Source: Ramlibacter sp. (lineage in GTDB: Bacteria; Pseudomonadota; Gammaproteobacteria; Burkholderiales; Burkholderiaceae_C). From it: DNA of 64,000 bases. The translations under genes and the position numbers were made by a program. Below are positions 46,701 through 61,700 of the stretch, in pieces. The notes beneath the pieces are model-generated. The model ran no database searches, had not been told where the DNA came from, and saw nothing but the letters and a program-made list of their open reading frames with translations. The stretch is from assembly GCA_016713005.1 (NCBI GenBank), contig JADJPY010000011.1, positions 434,001 to 498,000 of the forward strand, written 5' to 3'. How positions within the stretch are numbered: the first letter of the stretch is position 1; the number at the start of each line of letters is the position of its first letter.

Positions 46701-49700
46701 GCAAGTGGGGCGACACTGACCCTGGTGGTCAACGCCACGGTGACCGCCAGCAGCGGCAACATCACCAACACGGCGGTGGGCACCAGCACCACGCCCGACC
46801 CCACGCCCACCAACACGGTGACGGTGGTCACGCCGGTGGCCACCAGCGCGGACCTGACGCTGACCAAGGTGGCCAGCAGCACCAGCGGCACACAAGGGCA
46901 GACCATCAGCTACACGGTGACCCTGGTCAACCTGGGTCCCTCGGTGGCCAGCAACGTGACGCTGACCGACATCCTGAGCGCCGGGCTGAGCCTGATCAGC
47001 GCCAGCGGCAACAACGGCACGGCCAGCATCGCCGGGGCCAGCGTGGGGGCGACCACGGCCAGCCTGCAAGTGGGGGCGACACTGACCCTGGTGGTCAACG
47101 CCACGGTGACCGCCAGCAGCGGCAACATCACCAACACGGCGGTGGGCACCAGCACCACGCCCGACCCCACGCCCACCAACACGGTGACGGTGGTCACGCC
47201 GGTGGCCACCAGCGCGGACCTGACGCTGACCAAGGTGGCCAGCAGCACCAGCGGCACACAAGGGCAGACCATCAGCTACACGGTGACCCTGGTCAACCTG
47301 GGTCCCTCGGTGGCCAGCAACGTGACGCTGACCGACATCCTGAGCGCCGGGCTGAGCCTGATCAGCGCCAGCGGCAACAACGGCACGGCCAGCATCGCCG
47401 GGGCCAGCGTGGGGGCGACCACGGCCAGCCTGCAAGTGGGGGCGACACTGACCCTGGTGGTCAACGCCACGGTGACCGCCAGCAGCGGCAACATCACCAA
47501 CACGGCGGTGGGCACCAGCACCACGCCCGACCCCACGCCCACCAACACGGTGACGGTGGTCACGCCGGTGGCCACCAGCGCGGACCTGACGCTGACCAAG
47601 GTGGCCAGCAGCACCAGCGGCACACAAGGGCAGACCATCAGCTACACGGTGACCCTGGTCAACCTGGGTCCCTCGGTGGCCAGCAACGTGACGCTGACCG
47701 ACATCCTGAGCGCCGGGCTGAGCCTGATCAGCGCCAGCGGCAACAACGGCACGGCCAGCATCGCCGGGGCCAGCGTGGGGGCGACCACGGCCAGCCTGCA
47801 AGTGGGGGCGACACTGACCCTGGTGGTCAACGCCACGGTGACCGCCAGCAGCGGCAACATCACCAACACGGCGGTGGGCACCAGCACCACGCCCGACCCC
47901 ACGCCCACCAACACGGTGACGGTGGTCACGCCGGTGGCCACCAGCGCGGACCTGACGCTGACCAAGGTGGCCAGCAGCACCAGCGGCACACAAGGGCAGA
48001 CCATCAGCTACACGGTGACCCTGGTCAACCTGGGTCCCTCGGTGGCCAGCAACGTGACGCTGACCGACATCCTGAGCGCCGGGCTGAGCCTGATCAGCGC
48101 CAGCGGCAACAACGGCACGGCCAGCATCGCCGGGGCCAGCGTGGGGGCGACCACGGCCAGCCTGCAAGTGGGGGCGACACTGACCCTGGTGGTCAACGCC
48201 ACGGTGACCGCCAGCAGCGGCAACATCACCAACACGGCGGTGGGCACCAGCACCACGCCCGACCCCACGCCCACCAACACGGTGACGGTGGTCACGCCGG
48301 TGGCCACCAGCGCGGACCTGACGCTGACCAAGGTGGCCAGCAGCACCAGCGGCACACAAGGGCAGACCATCAGCTACACGGTGACCCTGGTCAACCTGGG
48401 TCCCTCGGTGGCCAGCAACGTGACGCTGACCGACATCCTGAGCGCCGGGCTGAGCCTGATCAGCGCCAGCGGCAACAACGGCACGGCCAGCATCGCCGGG
48501 GCCAGCGTGGGGGCGACCACGGCCAGCCTGCAAGTGGGGGCGACACTGACCCTGGTGGTCAACGCCACGGTGACCGCCAGCAGCGGCAACATCACCAACA
48601 CGGCGGTGGGCACCAGCACCACGCCCGACCCCACGCCCACCAACACGGTGACGGTGGTCACGCCGGTGGCCACCAGCGCGGACCTGACGCTGACCAAGGT
48701 GGCCAGCAGCACCAGCGGCACACAAGGGCAGACCATCAGCTACACGGTGACCCTGGTCAACCTGGGTCCCTCGGTGGCCAGCAACGTGACGCTGACCGAC
48801 ATCCTGAGCGCCGGGCTGAGCCTGATCAGCGCCAGCGGCAACAACGGCACGGCCAGCATCGCCGGGGCCAGCGTGGGGGCGACCACGGCCAGCCTGCAAG
48901 TGGGGGCGACACTGACCCTGGTGGTCAACGCCACGGTGACCGCCAGCAGCGGCAACATCACCAACACGGCGGTGGGCACCAGCACCACGCCCGACCCCAC
49001 GCCCACCAACACGGTGACGGTGGTCACGCCGGTGGCCACCAGCGCGGACCTGACGCTGACCAAGGTGGCCAGCAGCACCAGCGGCACACAAGGGCAGACC
49101 ATCAGCTACACGGTGACCCTGGTCAACCTGGGTCCCTCGGTGGCCAGCAACGTGACGCTGACCGACATCCTGAGCGCCGGGCTGAGCCTGATCAGCGCCA
49201 GCGGCAACAACGGCACGGCCAGCATCGCCGGGGCCAGCGTGGGGGCGACCACGGCCAGCCTGCAAGTGGGGGCGACACTGACCCTGGTGGTCAACGCCAC
49301 GGTGACCGCCAGCAGCGGCAACATCACCAACACGGCGGTGGGCACCAGCACCACGCCCGACCCCACGCCCACCAACACGGTGACGGTGGTCACGCCGGTG
49401 GCCACCAGCGCGGACCTGACGCTGACCAAGGTGGCCAGCAGCACCAGCGGCACACAAGGGCAGACCATCAGCTACACGGTGACCCTGGTCAACCTGGGTC
49501 CCTCGGTGGCCAGCAACGTGACGCTGACCGACATCCTGAGCGCCGGGCTGAGCCTGATCAGCGCCAGCGGCAACAACGGCACGGCCAGCATCGCCGGGGC
49601 CAGCGTGGGGGCGACCACGGCCAGCCTGCAAGTGGGGGCGACACTGACCCTGGTGGTCAACGCCACGGTGACCGCCAGCAGCGGCAACATCACCAACACG

Positions 49701-52700
49701 GCGGTGGGCACCAGCACCACGCCCGACCCCACGCCCACCAACACGGTGACGGTGGTCACGCCGGTGGCCACCAGCGCGGACCTGACGCTGACCAAGGTGG
49801 CCAGCAGCACCAGCGGCACACAAGGGCAGACCATCAGCTACACGGTGACCCTGGTCAACCTGGGTCCCTCGGTGGCCAGCAACGTGACGCTGACCGACAT
49901 CCTGAGCGCCGGGCTGAGCCTGATCAGCGCCAGCGGCAACAACGGCACGGCCAGCATCGCCGGGGCCAGCGTGGGGGCGACCACGGCCAGCCTGCAAGTG
50001 GGGGCGACACTGACCCTGGTGGTCAACGCCACGGTGACCGCCAGCAGCGGCAACATCACCAACACGGCGGTGGGCACCAGCACCACGCCCGACCCCACGC
50101 CCACCAACACGGTGACGGTGGTCACGCCGGTGGCCACCAGCGCGGACCTGACGCTGACCAAGGTGGCCAGCAGCACCAGCGGCACACAAGGGCAGACCAT
50201 CAGCTACACGGTGACCCTGGTCAACCTGGGTCCCTCGGTGGCCAGCAACGTGACGCTGACCGACATCCTGAGCGCCGGGCTGAGCCTGATCAGCGCCAGC
50301 GGCAACAACGGCACGGCCAGCATCGCCGGGGCCAGCGTGGGGGCGACCACGGCCAGCCTGCAAGTGGGGGCGACACTGACCCTGGTGGTCAACGCCACGG
50401 TGACCGCCAGCAGCGGCAACATCACCAACACGGCGGTGGGCACCAGCACCACGCCCGACCCCACGCCCACCAACACGGTGACGGTGGTCACGCCGGTGGC
50501 CACCAGCGCGGACCTGACGCTGACCAAGGTGGCCAGCAGCACCAGCGGCACACAAGGGCAGACCATCAGCTACACGGTGACCCTGGTCAACCTGGGTCCC
50601 TCGGTGGCCAGCAACGTGACGCTGACCGACATCCTGAGCGCCGGGCTGAGCCTGATCAGCGCCAGCGGCAACAACGGCACGGCCAGCATCGCCGGGGCCA
50701 GCGTGGGGGCGACCACGGCCAGCCTGCAAGTGGGGGCGACACTGACCCTGGTGGTCAACGCCACGGTGACCGCCAGCAGCGGCAACATCACCAACACGGC
50801 GGTGGGCACCAGCACCACGCCCGACCCCACGCCCACCAACACGGTGACGGTGGTCACGCCGGTGGCCACCAGCGCGGACCTGACGCTGACCAAGGTGGCC
50901 AGCAGCACCAGCGGCACACAAGGGCAGACCATCAGCTACACGGTGACCCTGGTCAACCTGGGTCCCTCGGTGGCCAGCAACGTGACGCTGACCGACATCC
51001 TGAGCGCCGGGCTGAGCCTGATCAGCGCCAGCGGCAACAACGGCACGGCCAGCATCGCCGGGGCCAGCGTGGGGGCGACCACGGCCAGCCTGCAAGTGGG
51101 GGCGACACTGACCCTGGTGGTCAACGCCACGGTGACCGCCAGCAGCGGCAACATCACCAACACGGCGGTGGGCACCAGCACCACGCCCGACCCCACGCCC
51201 ACCAACACGGTGACGGTGGTCACGCCGGTGGCCACCAGCGCGGACCTGACGCTGACCAAGGTGGCCAGCAGCACCAGCGGCACACAAGGGCAGACCATCA
51301 GCTACACGGTGACCCTGGTCAACCTGGGTCCCTCGGTGGCCAGCAACGTGACGCTGACCGACATCCTGAGCGCCGGGCTGAGCCTGATCAGCGCCAGCGG
51401 CAACAACGGCACGGCCAGCATCGCCGGGGCCAGCGTGGGGGCGACCACGGCCAGCCTGCAAGTGGGGGCGACACTGACCCTGGTGGTCAACGCCACGGTG
51501 ACCGCCAGCAGCGGCAACATCACCAACACGGCGGTGGGCACCAGCACCACGCCCGACCCCACGCCCACCAACACGGTGACGGTGGTCACGCCGGTGGCCA
51601 CCAGCGCGGACCTGACGCTGACCAAGGTGGCCAGCAGCACCAGCGGCACACAAGGGCAGACCATCAGCTACACGGTGACCCTGGTCAACCTGGGTCCCTC
51701 GGTGGCCAGCAACGTGACGCTGACCGACATCCTGAGCGCCGGGCTGAGCCTGATCAGCGCCAGCGGCAACAACGGCACGGCCAGCATCGCCGGGGCCAGC
51801 GTGGGGGCGACCACGGCCAGCCTGCAAGTTGGGCGACACTGACCCTGGTGGTCAACGCCACGGTGACCGCCAGCAGCGGCAACATCACCAACACGGCGGT
51901 GGGCACCAGCACCACGCCCGACCCCACGCCCACCAACACGGTGACGGTGGTCACGCCGGTGGCCACCAGCGCGGACCTGACGCTGACCAAGGTGGCCAGC
52001 AGCACCAGCGGCACACAAGGGCAGACCATCAGCTACACGGTGACCCTGGTCAACCTGGGTCCCTCGGTGGCCAGCAACGTGACGCTGACCGACATCCTGA
52101 GCGCCGGGCTGAGCCTGATCAGCGCCAGCGGCAACAACGGCACGGCCAGCATCGCCGGGGCCAGCGTGGGGGCGACCACGGCCAGCCTGCAAGTGGGGGC
52201 GACACTGACCCTGGTGGTCAACGCCACGGTGACCGCCAGCAGCGGCAACATCACCAACACGGCGGTGGGCACCAGCACCACGCCCGACCCCACGCCCACC
52301 AACACGGTGACGGTGGTCACGCCGGTGGCCACCAGCGCGGACCTGACGCTGACCAAGGTGGCCAGCAGCACCAGCGGCACACAAGGGCAGACCATCAGCT
52401 ACACGGTGACCCTGGTCAACCTGGGTCCCTCGGTGGCCAGCAACGTGACGCTGACCGACATCCTGAGCGCCGGGCTGAGCCTGATCAGCGCCAGCGGCAA
52501 CAACGGCACGGCCAGCATCGCCGGGGCCAGCGTGGGGGCGACCACGGCCAGCCTGCAAGTGGGGGCGACACTGACCCTGGTGGTCAACGCCACGGTGACC
52601 GCCAGCAGCGGCAACATCACCAACACGGCGGTGGGCACCAGCACCACGCCCGACCCCACGCCCACCAACACGGTGACGGTGGTCACGCCGGTGGCCACCA

Positions 52701-55700
52701 GCGCGGACCTGACGCTGACCAAGGTGGCCAGCAGCACCAGCGGCACACAAGGGCAGACCATCAGCTACACGGTGACCCTGGTCAACCTGGGTCCCTCGGT
52801 GGCCAGCAACGTGACGCTGACCGACATCCTGAGCGCCGGGCTGAGCCTGATCAGCGCCAGCGGCAACAACGGCACGGCCAGCATCGCCGGGGCCAGCGTG
52901 GGGGCGACCACGGCCAGCCTGCAAGTGGGGGCGACACTGACCCTGGTGGTCAACGCCACGGTGACCGCCAGCAGCGGCAACATCACCAACACGGCGGTGG
53001 GCACCAGCACCACGCCCGACCCCACGCCCACCAACACGGTGACGGTGGTCACGCCGGTGGCCACCAGCGCGGACCTGACGCTGACCAAGGTGGCCAGCAG
53101 CACCAGCGGCACACAAGGGCAGACCATCAGCTACACGGTGACCCTGGTCAACCTGGGTCCCTCGGTGGCCAGCAACGTGACGCTGACCGACATCCTGAGC
53201 GCCGGGCTGAGCCTGATCAGCGCCAGCGGCAACAACGGCACGGCCAGCATCGCCGGGGCCAGCGTGGGGGCGACCACGGCCAGCCTGCAAGTGGGGGCGA
53301 CACTGACCCTGGTGGTCAACGCCACGGTGACCGCCAGCAGCGGCAACATCACCAACACGGCGGTGGGCACCAGCACCACGCCCGACCCCACGCCCACCAA
53401 CACGGTGACGGTGGTCACGCCGGTGGCCACCAGCGCGGACCTGACGCTGACCAAGGTGGCCAGCAGCACCAGCGGCACACAAGGGCAGACCATCAGCTAC
53501 ACGGTGACCCTGGTCAACCTGGGTCCCTCGGTGGCCAGCAACGTGACGCTGACCGACATCCTGAGCGCCGGGCTGAGCCTGATCAGCGCCAGCGGCAACA
53601 ACGGCACGGCCAGCATCGCCGGGGCCAGCGTGGGGGCGACCACGGCCAGCCTGCAAGTGGGGGCGACACTGACCCTGGTGGTCAACGCCACGGTGACCGC
53701 CAGCAGCGGCAACATCACCAACACGGCGGTGGGCACCAGCACCACGCCCGACCCCACGCCCACCAACACGGTGACGGTGGTCACGCCGGTGGCCACCAGC
53801 GCGGACCTGACGCTGACCAAGGTGGCCAGCAGCACCAGCGGCACACAAGGGCAGACCATCAGCTACACGGTGACCCTGGTCAACCTGGGTCCCTCGGTGG
53901 CCAGCAACGTGACGCTGACCGACATCCTGAGCGCCGGGCTGAGCCTGATCAGCGCCAGCGGCAACAACGGCACGGCCAGCATCGCCGGGGCCAGCGTGGG
54001 GGCGACCACGGCCAGCCTGCAAGTGGGGGCGACACTGACCCTGGTGGTCAACGCCACGGTGACCGCCAGCAGCGGCAACATCACCAACACGGCGGTGGGC
54101 ACCAGCACCACGCCCGACCCCACGCCCACCAACACGGTGACGGTGGTCACGCCGGTGGCCACCAGCGCGGACCTGACGCTGACCAAGGTGGCCAGCAGCA
54201 CCAGCGGCACACAAGGGCAGACCATCAGCTACACGGTGACCCTGGTCAACCTGGGTCCCTCGGTGGCCAGCAACGTGACGCTGACCGACATCCTGAGCGC
54301 CGGGCTGAGCCTGATCAGCGCCAGCGGCAACAACGGCACGGCCAGCATCGCCGGGGCCAGCGTGGGGGCGACCACGGCCAGCCTGCAAGTGGGGGCGACA
54401 CTGACCCTGGTGGTCAACGCCACGGTGACCGCCAGCAGCGGCAACATCACCAACACGGCGGTGGGCACCAGCACCACGCCCGACCCCACGCCCACCAACA
54501 CGGTGACGGTGGTCACGCCGGTGGCCACCAGCGCGGACCTGACGCTGACCAAGGTGGCCAGCAGCACCAGCGGCACACAAGGGCAGACCATCAGCTACAC
54601 GGTGACCCTGGTCAACCTGGGTCCTCGGTGGCCAGCAACGTGACGCTGACCGACATCCTGAGCGCCGGGCTGAGCCTGATCAGCGCCAGCGGCAACAACG
54701 GCACGGCCAGCATCGCCGGGGCCAGCGTGGGGGCGACCACGGCCAGCCTGCAAGGGGGGCGACACTGACCCTGGTGGTCAACGCGACGGTGACCGCCAGC
54801 AGCGGCAACATCACCAACACGGCGGTGGGCACCAGCACCACGCCCGACCCCACGCCCACCAACACGGTGACGGTGGTCACGCCGGTGGCCACCAGCGCGG
54901 ACCTGACGCTGACCAAGGTGGCCAGCAGCACCAGCGGCACACAAGGGCAGACCATCAGCTACACGGTGACCCTGGTCAACCTGGGTCCTCGGTGGCCAGC
55001 AACGTGACGCTGACCGACATCCTGAGCGCCGGGCTGAGCCTGATCAGCGCCAGCGGCAACAACGGCACGGCCAGCATCGCCGGGGCCAGCGTGGGGGCGA
55101 CCACGGCCAGCCTGCAAGTTGGGGCGACGCTGACGGTGGTGGTCAACGCGACGGTGACCGCCAGCAGCGGCAACATCACCAACACGGCGGTGGGCACCAG
55201 CACCACGCCCGACCCCACGCCCACCAACACGGTGACGGTGGTCACGCCGGTGGCCACCAGCGCGGACCTGACGCTGACCAAGGTGGCCAGCAGCACCAGC
55301 GGCACACAAGGGCAGACCATCAGCTACACGGTGACCCTGGTCAACCTGGGTCCCTCGGTGGCCAGCAACGTGACGCTGACCGACATCCTGAGCGCCGGGC
55401 TGAGCCTGATCAGCGCCAGCGGCAACAACGGCACGGCCAGCATCGCCGGGGCCAGCGTGGGGGCGACCACGGCCAGCCTGCAAGCGGGGGCGACACCGAC
55501 CCTGGTGGTCAACGCGACGGTGACCGCCAGCAGCGGCAACATCACCAACACGGCGGTGGGCACCAGCACCACGCCCGACCCCACGCCCACCAACACGGTG
55601 ACGGTGGTCACGCCGGTGGCCACCAGCGCGGACCTGACGCTGACCAAGGTGGCCAGCAGCACCAGCGGCACACAAGGGCAGACCATCAGCTACACGGTGA

Positions 55701-58700
55701 CCCTGGTCAACCTGGGTCCTCGGTGGCCAGCAACGTGACGCTGACCGACATCCCGAGCGCCGGGCTGAGCCTGATCAGCGCCAGCGGCAACAACGGCACG
55801 TCCAGCATCGCCGGGGCCAGCGCGTGCACGACCCCGGCCAGCCTGCAAGTGGGGGCGACACTGACCGTGGTGGTCAACGCGACGGTGACCGCCAGCAGCG
55901 GCAACATCACCAACACGGCGGTGGGCACCAGCACCACGCCCGACCCCACGCCCACCAACACGGTGACGGTGGTCACGCCGGTGGCCACCAGCGCGGACCT
56001 GACGCTGACCAAGGTGGCCAGCAGCACAAGCGGCACACAAGGGCAGACCATCAGCTACACGGTGACCCTGGTCAACCTGGGTCCTCGGTGGCCAGCAACG
56101 TGACGCTGACCGACATCCTGAGCGCCGGGCTGAGCCTGATCAGCGCCAGCGGCAACAACGGCACGGCCAGCATCGCCGGGGCCAGCGTGGGGGCGACCAC
56201 GGCCAGCCTGCAAGTGGGGGCGACACTGACCCTGGTGGTCAACGCGACGGTGACCGCCAGCAGCGGCAACATCACCAACACGGCGGTGGGCACCAGCACC
56301 ACGCCCGACCCCACGCCCACCAACACGGTGACGGTGGTCACGCCGGTGGCCACCAGCGCGGACCTGACGCTGACCAAGGTGGCCAGCAGCACCAGCGGCA
56401 CACAAGGGCAGACCATCAGCTACACGGTGACCCTGGTCAACCCGGTCCCTCGGTGGCCAGCAACGTGACGCTGACCGACATCCTGAGCGCCGGGCTGAGC
56501 CTGATCAGCGCCAGCGGCAACAACGGCACGGCCAGCATCGCCGGGGCCAGCGTGGGGGCGACCACGGCCAGCCCGCAAGTGGGGGCGACACTGACCCTGG
56601 TGGTCAACGCGACGGTGACCGCCAGCAGCGGCAACATCACCAACACGGCGGTGGGCACCAGCACCACGCCCGACCCCACGCCCACCAACACGGTGACGGT
56701 GGTCACGCCGGTGGCCACCAGCGCGGACCTGACGCTGACCAAGGTGGCCAGCAGCACCAGCGGCACACAAGGGCAGACCATCAGCTACACGGTGACCCTG
56801 GTCAACCCGGGTCCTCGGTGGCCAGCAACGTGACGCTGACCGACATCCTGAGCGCCGGGCTGAGCCTGATCAGCGCCAGCGGCAACAACGGCACGGCCAG
56901 CATCGCCGGGGCCAGCGTGGGGCGACCACGGCCAGCCTGCAAGTTGGGGCGACGCTGACGGTGGTGGTCAACGCGACGGTGACCGCCAGCAGCGGCAACA
57001 TCACCAACACGGCGGTGGGCACCAGCACCACGCCCGACCCCACGCCCACCAACACGGTGACGGTGGTCACGCCGGTGGCCACCAGCGCGGACCCGACGCT
57101 GACCAAGGTGGCCAGCAGCACAAGCGGCACACAAGGGCAGACCATCAGCTACACGGTGACCCTGGTCAACCTGGGTCCCTCGGTGGCCAGCAACGTGACG
57201 CTGACCGACATCCTGAGCGCCGGGCTGAGCCTGATCAGCGCCAGCGGCAACAACGGCACGGCCAGCATCGCCGGGGCCAGCGTGGGGGCGACCACGGCCA
57301 GCCTGCAAGTTGGGGCGACGCTGACGGTGGTGGTCAACGCGACGGTGACCGCCAGCAGCGGCAACATCACCAACACGGCGGTGGGCACCAGCACCACGCC
57401 CGACCCCACGCCCACCAACACGGTGACGGTGGTCACGCCGGTGGCCACCAGCGCGGACCTGACGCTGACCAAGGTGGCCAGCAGCACCAGCGGGCACAAG
57501 GGCAGACCATCAGCCACACGGTGACCCCGGGTCAACCTGGGTCCTCGGTGGCCAGCAACGTGACGCTGACCGACATCCTGAGCGCCGGGCTGAGCCTGAT
57601 CAGCGCCAGCGGCAACAACGGCACGGCCAGCATCGCCGGGGCCAGCGTGGGGGCGACCACGGCCAGCCTGCAAGTTGGGGCGACGCTGACGGTGGTGGTC
57701 AACGCGACGGTGACCGCCAGCAGCGGCAACATCACCAACACGGCGGTGGGCACCAGCACCACGCCCGACCCCACGCCCACCAACACGGTGACGGTGGTCA
57801 CGCCGGTGGCCACCAGCGCGGACCCGACGCTGACCAAGGTGGCCAGCAGCACCAGCGGACACAAGGGCAGACCATCAGCTACACGGTGACCCTGGTCAAC
57901 CCGGGTCCCTCGGTGGCCAGCAACGTGACGCTGACCGACATCCTGAGCGCCGGGCTGAGCCTGATCAGCGCCAGCGGCAACAACGGCACGGCCAGCATCG
58001 CCGGGGCCAGCGTGGGGCGACCACGGCCAGCCTGCAAGTGGGGGCGACACTGAACCTGGTGGTCAACGCCACGGTGACCGCCAGCAGCGGCAACATCACC
58101 AACACGGCGATGGGCACCAGCACCACGCCGGACCCCACGCCCACCAACACGGTGACGGTGGTCACGCCGGTGGCCACCAGTGCGGACCTGACGTTGACCA
58201 AGGTGGCCAGCAGCACATGCGGCACAAGGGCAGACCATCAGGCTACACGGTGACGCTGGTGAACCGGGTCCGAGGTGGCCAGCAACGTGACGATGACCGA
58301 CATCCTGAGCGCCGGGTTGAGCCGGATCAGCGCGAGCGGCAACAACGGGACGGCCAGCATCGCCGGGGCCAGCGGGGGCGACCACGGCCAGCCTGGCGGT
58401 GGGGCAGACGCTGACGCTGGTGGTGAACGCGACGGTGACCGGCGGCGCAGCGGCAACATCACCAACACGGCGGTGGGCACGAGCACGACGCCCGACCCCA
58501 CGCCCACCAACACGGTGACGGTGGCCACGCCGGTGGCCACCAGCGGACCTGACGGTGACCAAGGTAGCCAGCAGCGACCATGCGGCAGCGGGCAGACCAT
58601 CAGCTACACGGTGACCGTGGTCAACCTGGTCCCGGTGGCCAGCAATGTGACGCTGACCGACATCCTGAGCGCGGGGCTGAGCCTGATCAGCGCCAGCGGC

Positions 58701-61700
58701 AACAACGGCACGGCCAGTGTTGCTGGAGCGAGCGTGGGCGCGACCACAAGCAGCCTGCACGCGGAGGGCGACGCTGACCCGTTGGTTGTAATGGCGAAGG
58801 TCGCACCGCCAGTGGACCAGTGGCAACCTGACCAACACGGCGGTGGGCACCAGCACCACGCCGGACCTCGACGCCCACCAACACGGTGACCGTGGTCACG
58901 CCGGTGGCCACCAGCGGACCTGACGTTGACCAAGGTGGCCAGCAGCACATGCGACACCAGGACAGACCATCAGTTACACGGTGACCCTGGTGAATCTGGG
59001 GCCCAAGGGTGGCGCAGCAACGTGACGATGAGCGACATACTGAGCGCCGGGTTGAGCCGGATCAGTGCGAGCAGCAACAACGGGACGGCCAGCACGCAGG
59101 GGCCAGCGTGGAGCGACCAGTGCAAGTCTGAAGCGGGGCGACACTGACCCTGGTGGTCAACGCCACGGTGACCGCCAGCAACGGCAACATCACCAACACG
59201 GCGGTGGGCACGAGTACGACGCCCGGGATCCAACGCCCACCAACACGGTGACGGTGGCCACGCCGGTGGCCACCAGCGTGACCCGACGGTGACGAAGGTA
59301 GCCAGCGCGACAGCGGCACACGCGGGCAGACCATTCGGCACACGGTGACGCCGGTCAACCTAGCCCCGCAGGCGCAGCAAGTGACGCGACAGACGTGCTG
59401 AGCACGGGACTGAGTCTGATCAGTGCCAGCGGCAACAACGGTACGGTCAGTGTTGCCGGAGCCAGCGTGGGCGCGACCACAAGCAGCCGCAAGGCGGGGG
59501 CAGACGCTGACGTTGGTTGTCAGCAGGTCGGTGACCGCAGCAGCGGCACCGGATCACCGAACACGGCGAGTGGGCACCAGCACCACGCCGGACCCGACGC
59601 CGACGAACACGGTGACGCTGACGCCGGTCGTCACCAGTGCGGACCTGACGTTGACCAAGGTGGCCAGCAGCAAAAGCGGACACCAGGACAGACCATCAGT
59701 TACACGGTGACGCTGGTGAATCTGGGGCCTCGTGGCGCAGAACGTGACGATCAGCGACATACTGAGCGCGGGGTTGAGCCGGATCAGCGCGAGCAGCAAC
59801 AACGGGACGGCCAGCAGCGCCGGTACCAGCGGGGGCGCCAGGCCAGTCTGCAAGTGGGCCCGACGCTGACACTGATGGTGAATGCGACGGTCACCGGCGA
59901 CGACGGGCAACATCACCAACACGGCGGTGGGCACGAGCACGACACCGGATCCAACGCCCACCAACACGGTGACGGTGCCCACGCCGGTGGCCAATGTGGC
60001 GGACGTGACGGTGACGAAGGTAGCCAGCGCGGTGAATGCGACAGCGGGACAGACCATTGGGTACACGGTGACGGTGGTCAACGGCCTGGGCCGCGGCGCA
60101 GAACGTGACCGCTCACAGACGTGCTTAGCACGGGACTGAGCCTGGTCAGTGCCAGCGGCAACAACGGTACGGTCAGCATGCTGGAGCGAGCGTGGGCGCG
60201 ACCACAACCAGCCTGCGGCGGGGGCGACGCTGACGTTGGTGGTAAGGCCACGGGTGCACCGGAGTGTGCCAGTGGATTCAAGCTGACGAACGCGGCGGTG
60301 CGACCAGCACCACGCCGGATCCGACGCCGACGAACACGATCACGGTCACGCCGGTGACCACCAGTGCGGACCTGACGTTGACCAAGGTGGCCAGTGTAGC
60401 AAATGCGACACCGGGACAGACCATCAGTTACACGGTGACGCTGGTGAATCTGGGGCCGGGTGGCGCAGAACGTGACGATGAGCGACATACTGAGCGCCGG
60501 GCTTGAGCCGGATCAGTTCGAGCAGCAACAACGGACGGCCAGCACAGTAGGCACCAGTACGACGGTGGTCGGCGTCCAGGTCTGGCGAAGTGGGGGAGAC
60601 GCTGACACTGATGGTGAATGCGACGGTCACGGCGGCGACGGGCAACATCACGAACACGGCGGTGGGCACGAGTACGACGCCGGATCCAACGCCCACCAAC
60701 ACGGTGACGGTGCCCACGCCGGTGGCCAATGTGGCGGACGTGACGGTGACGAAGGTAGCCAGCGCGGTGAATGCGACAGCGGGACAGACCATTGGGTACA
60801 CGGGTGACGGTGGTCAACCTTGGGCCGAGCGTGGCCAGAATGACCGCCGACAGACGTGCTTGGCCCGGGACTGAGTCTGGTCAGTGCCAGCGGCAACAAC
60901 GGCACGGCCAGCGTTGCTGGAGCGAGCGTGGGGCGACCACAGGCAGCCGGCAGCGGGTGCGACGCTGACGTTGGTTGTAATGGCGCACGGTCGCACCGAG
61001 GGCAGTGGATTCACGCTGACGAATACGGCGGAGGGCACCAGCACCACGCCGGATCCAAAACACGCCCACCAACACGGTGACGGTGGTCACGCCGGTGGCA
61101 CCAGCGGATGTGACGTTGACCAAGGTGGCCAGTGGCAAATGCGGAACACCGGGCAGACCATCACGGTTACACGGTGACGCTGGTGAATCTGGGCCGAGGT
61201 GGCGCAGAACGTGACGATCAGCGACATACTGAGCGCGGGGTTGAGCCGGATCAGTTCGAGCAGCAACAACGGCACGCCCAGCATCAGCGGGGCCAGTACA
61301 CGGTGGTCGCCATGGCAAGCCTGCAAGTGGGGCGACACTGACACTGATGGTCAATGCGACGGCACGGCGGCGACGGGCAACATCACGAACACGGCGGTGG
61401 GCACGAGCACGACGCCGGACCCCACGCCCACCAACACGGTGACGGTGGCCACGCCGGTGGCCAATGTGGCGGACGTGACGGTGACGAAGGTAGCCAGCGC
61501 GGTGAATGCGACAGCGGGACAGACCATTGGGTACACGGTGACGGTGGTCAATCTTGGGCCGAGCGTGGCGCAGAATGTGACCGCCACAGACGTGCTTGGC
61601 ACGGGACTGAGTCTGGTCAGTGCCAGCGGCAACAACGGTACGGTCAGTGTTGCTGGAGCGAGCGTGGGCGCGACCACAAGCAGCCTGGCGGCAGGTCAGA

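Larger units (their letters stand above)
43557..54532 (+). repeat. Homogeneous block, units 1-30
   Basis: Thirty consecutive units whose translations are identical apart from the first codons of unit 1. The only differences I see are single-base losses near 43785, 45245, 46707 and 51830, all at the same G run, with GTTGGG at the first and last and GTGGGG at the middle two. Such uniformity means very recent expansion, strong gene conversion, or an assembler copying one consensus. Confidence 0.85.

Noticed and set aside
43780..46719. Plus-strand frame reading His/Gln/Gly-rich repeats
   Set aside because: Its first half is the wrong frame of the DUF11 units; only the part after about 45247 is the true continuation.
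46545..51839. Minus-strand open frame of 1,764 codons across the array
   Set aside because: The repeat length is divisible by 3, so any frame without a stop in one unit stays open through all. The translation is a low-complexity repeat of Gly, Arg, His and Gln with no domain, and it breaks at the same indels.
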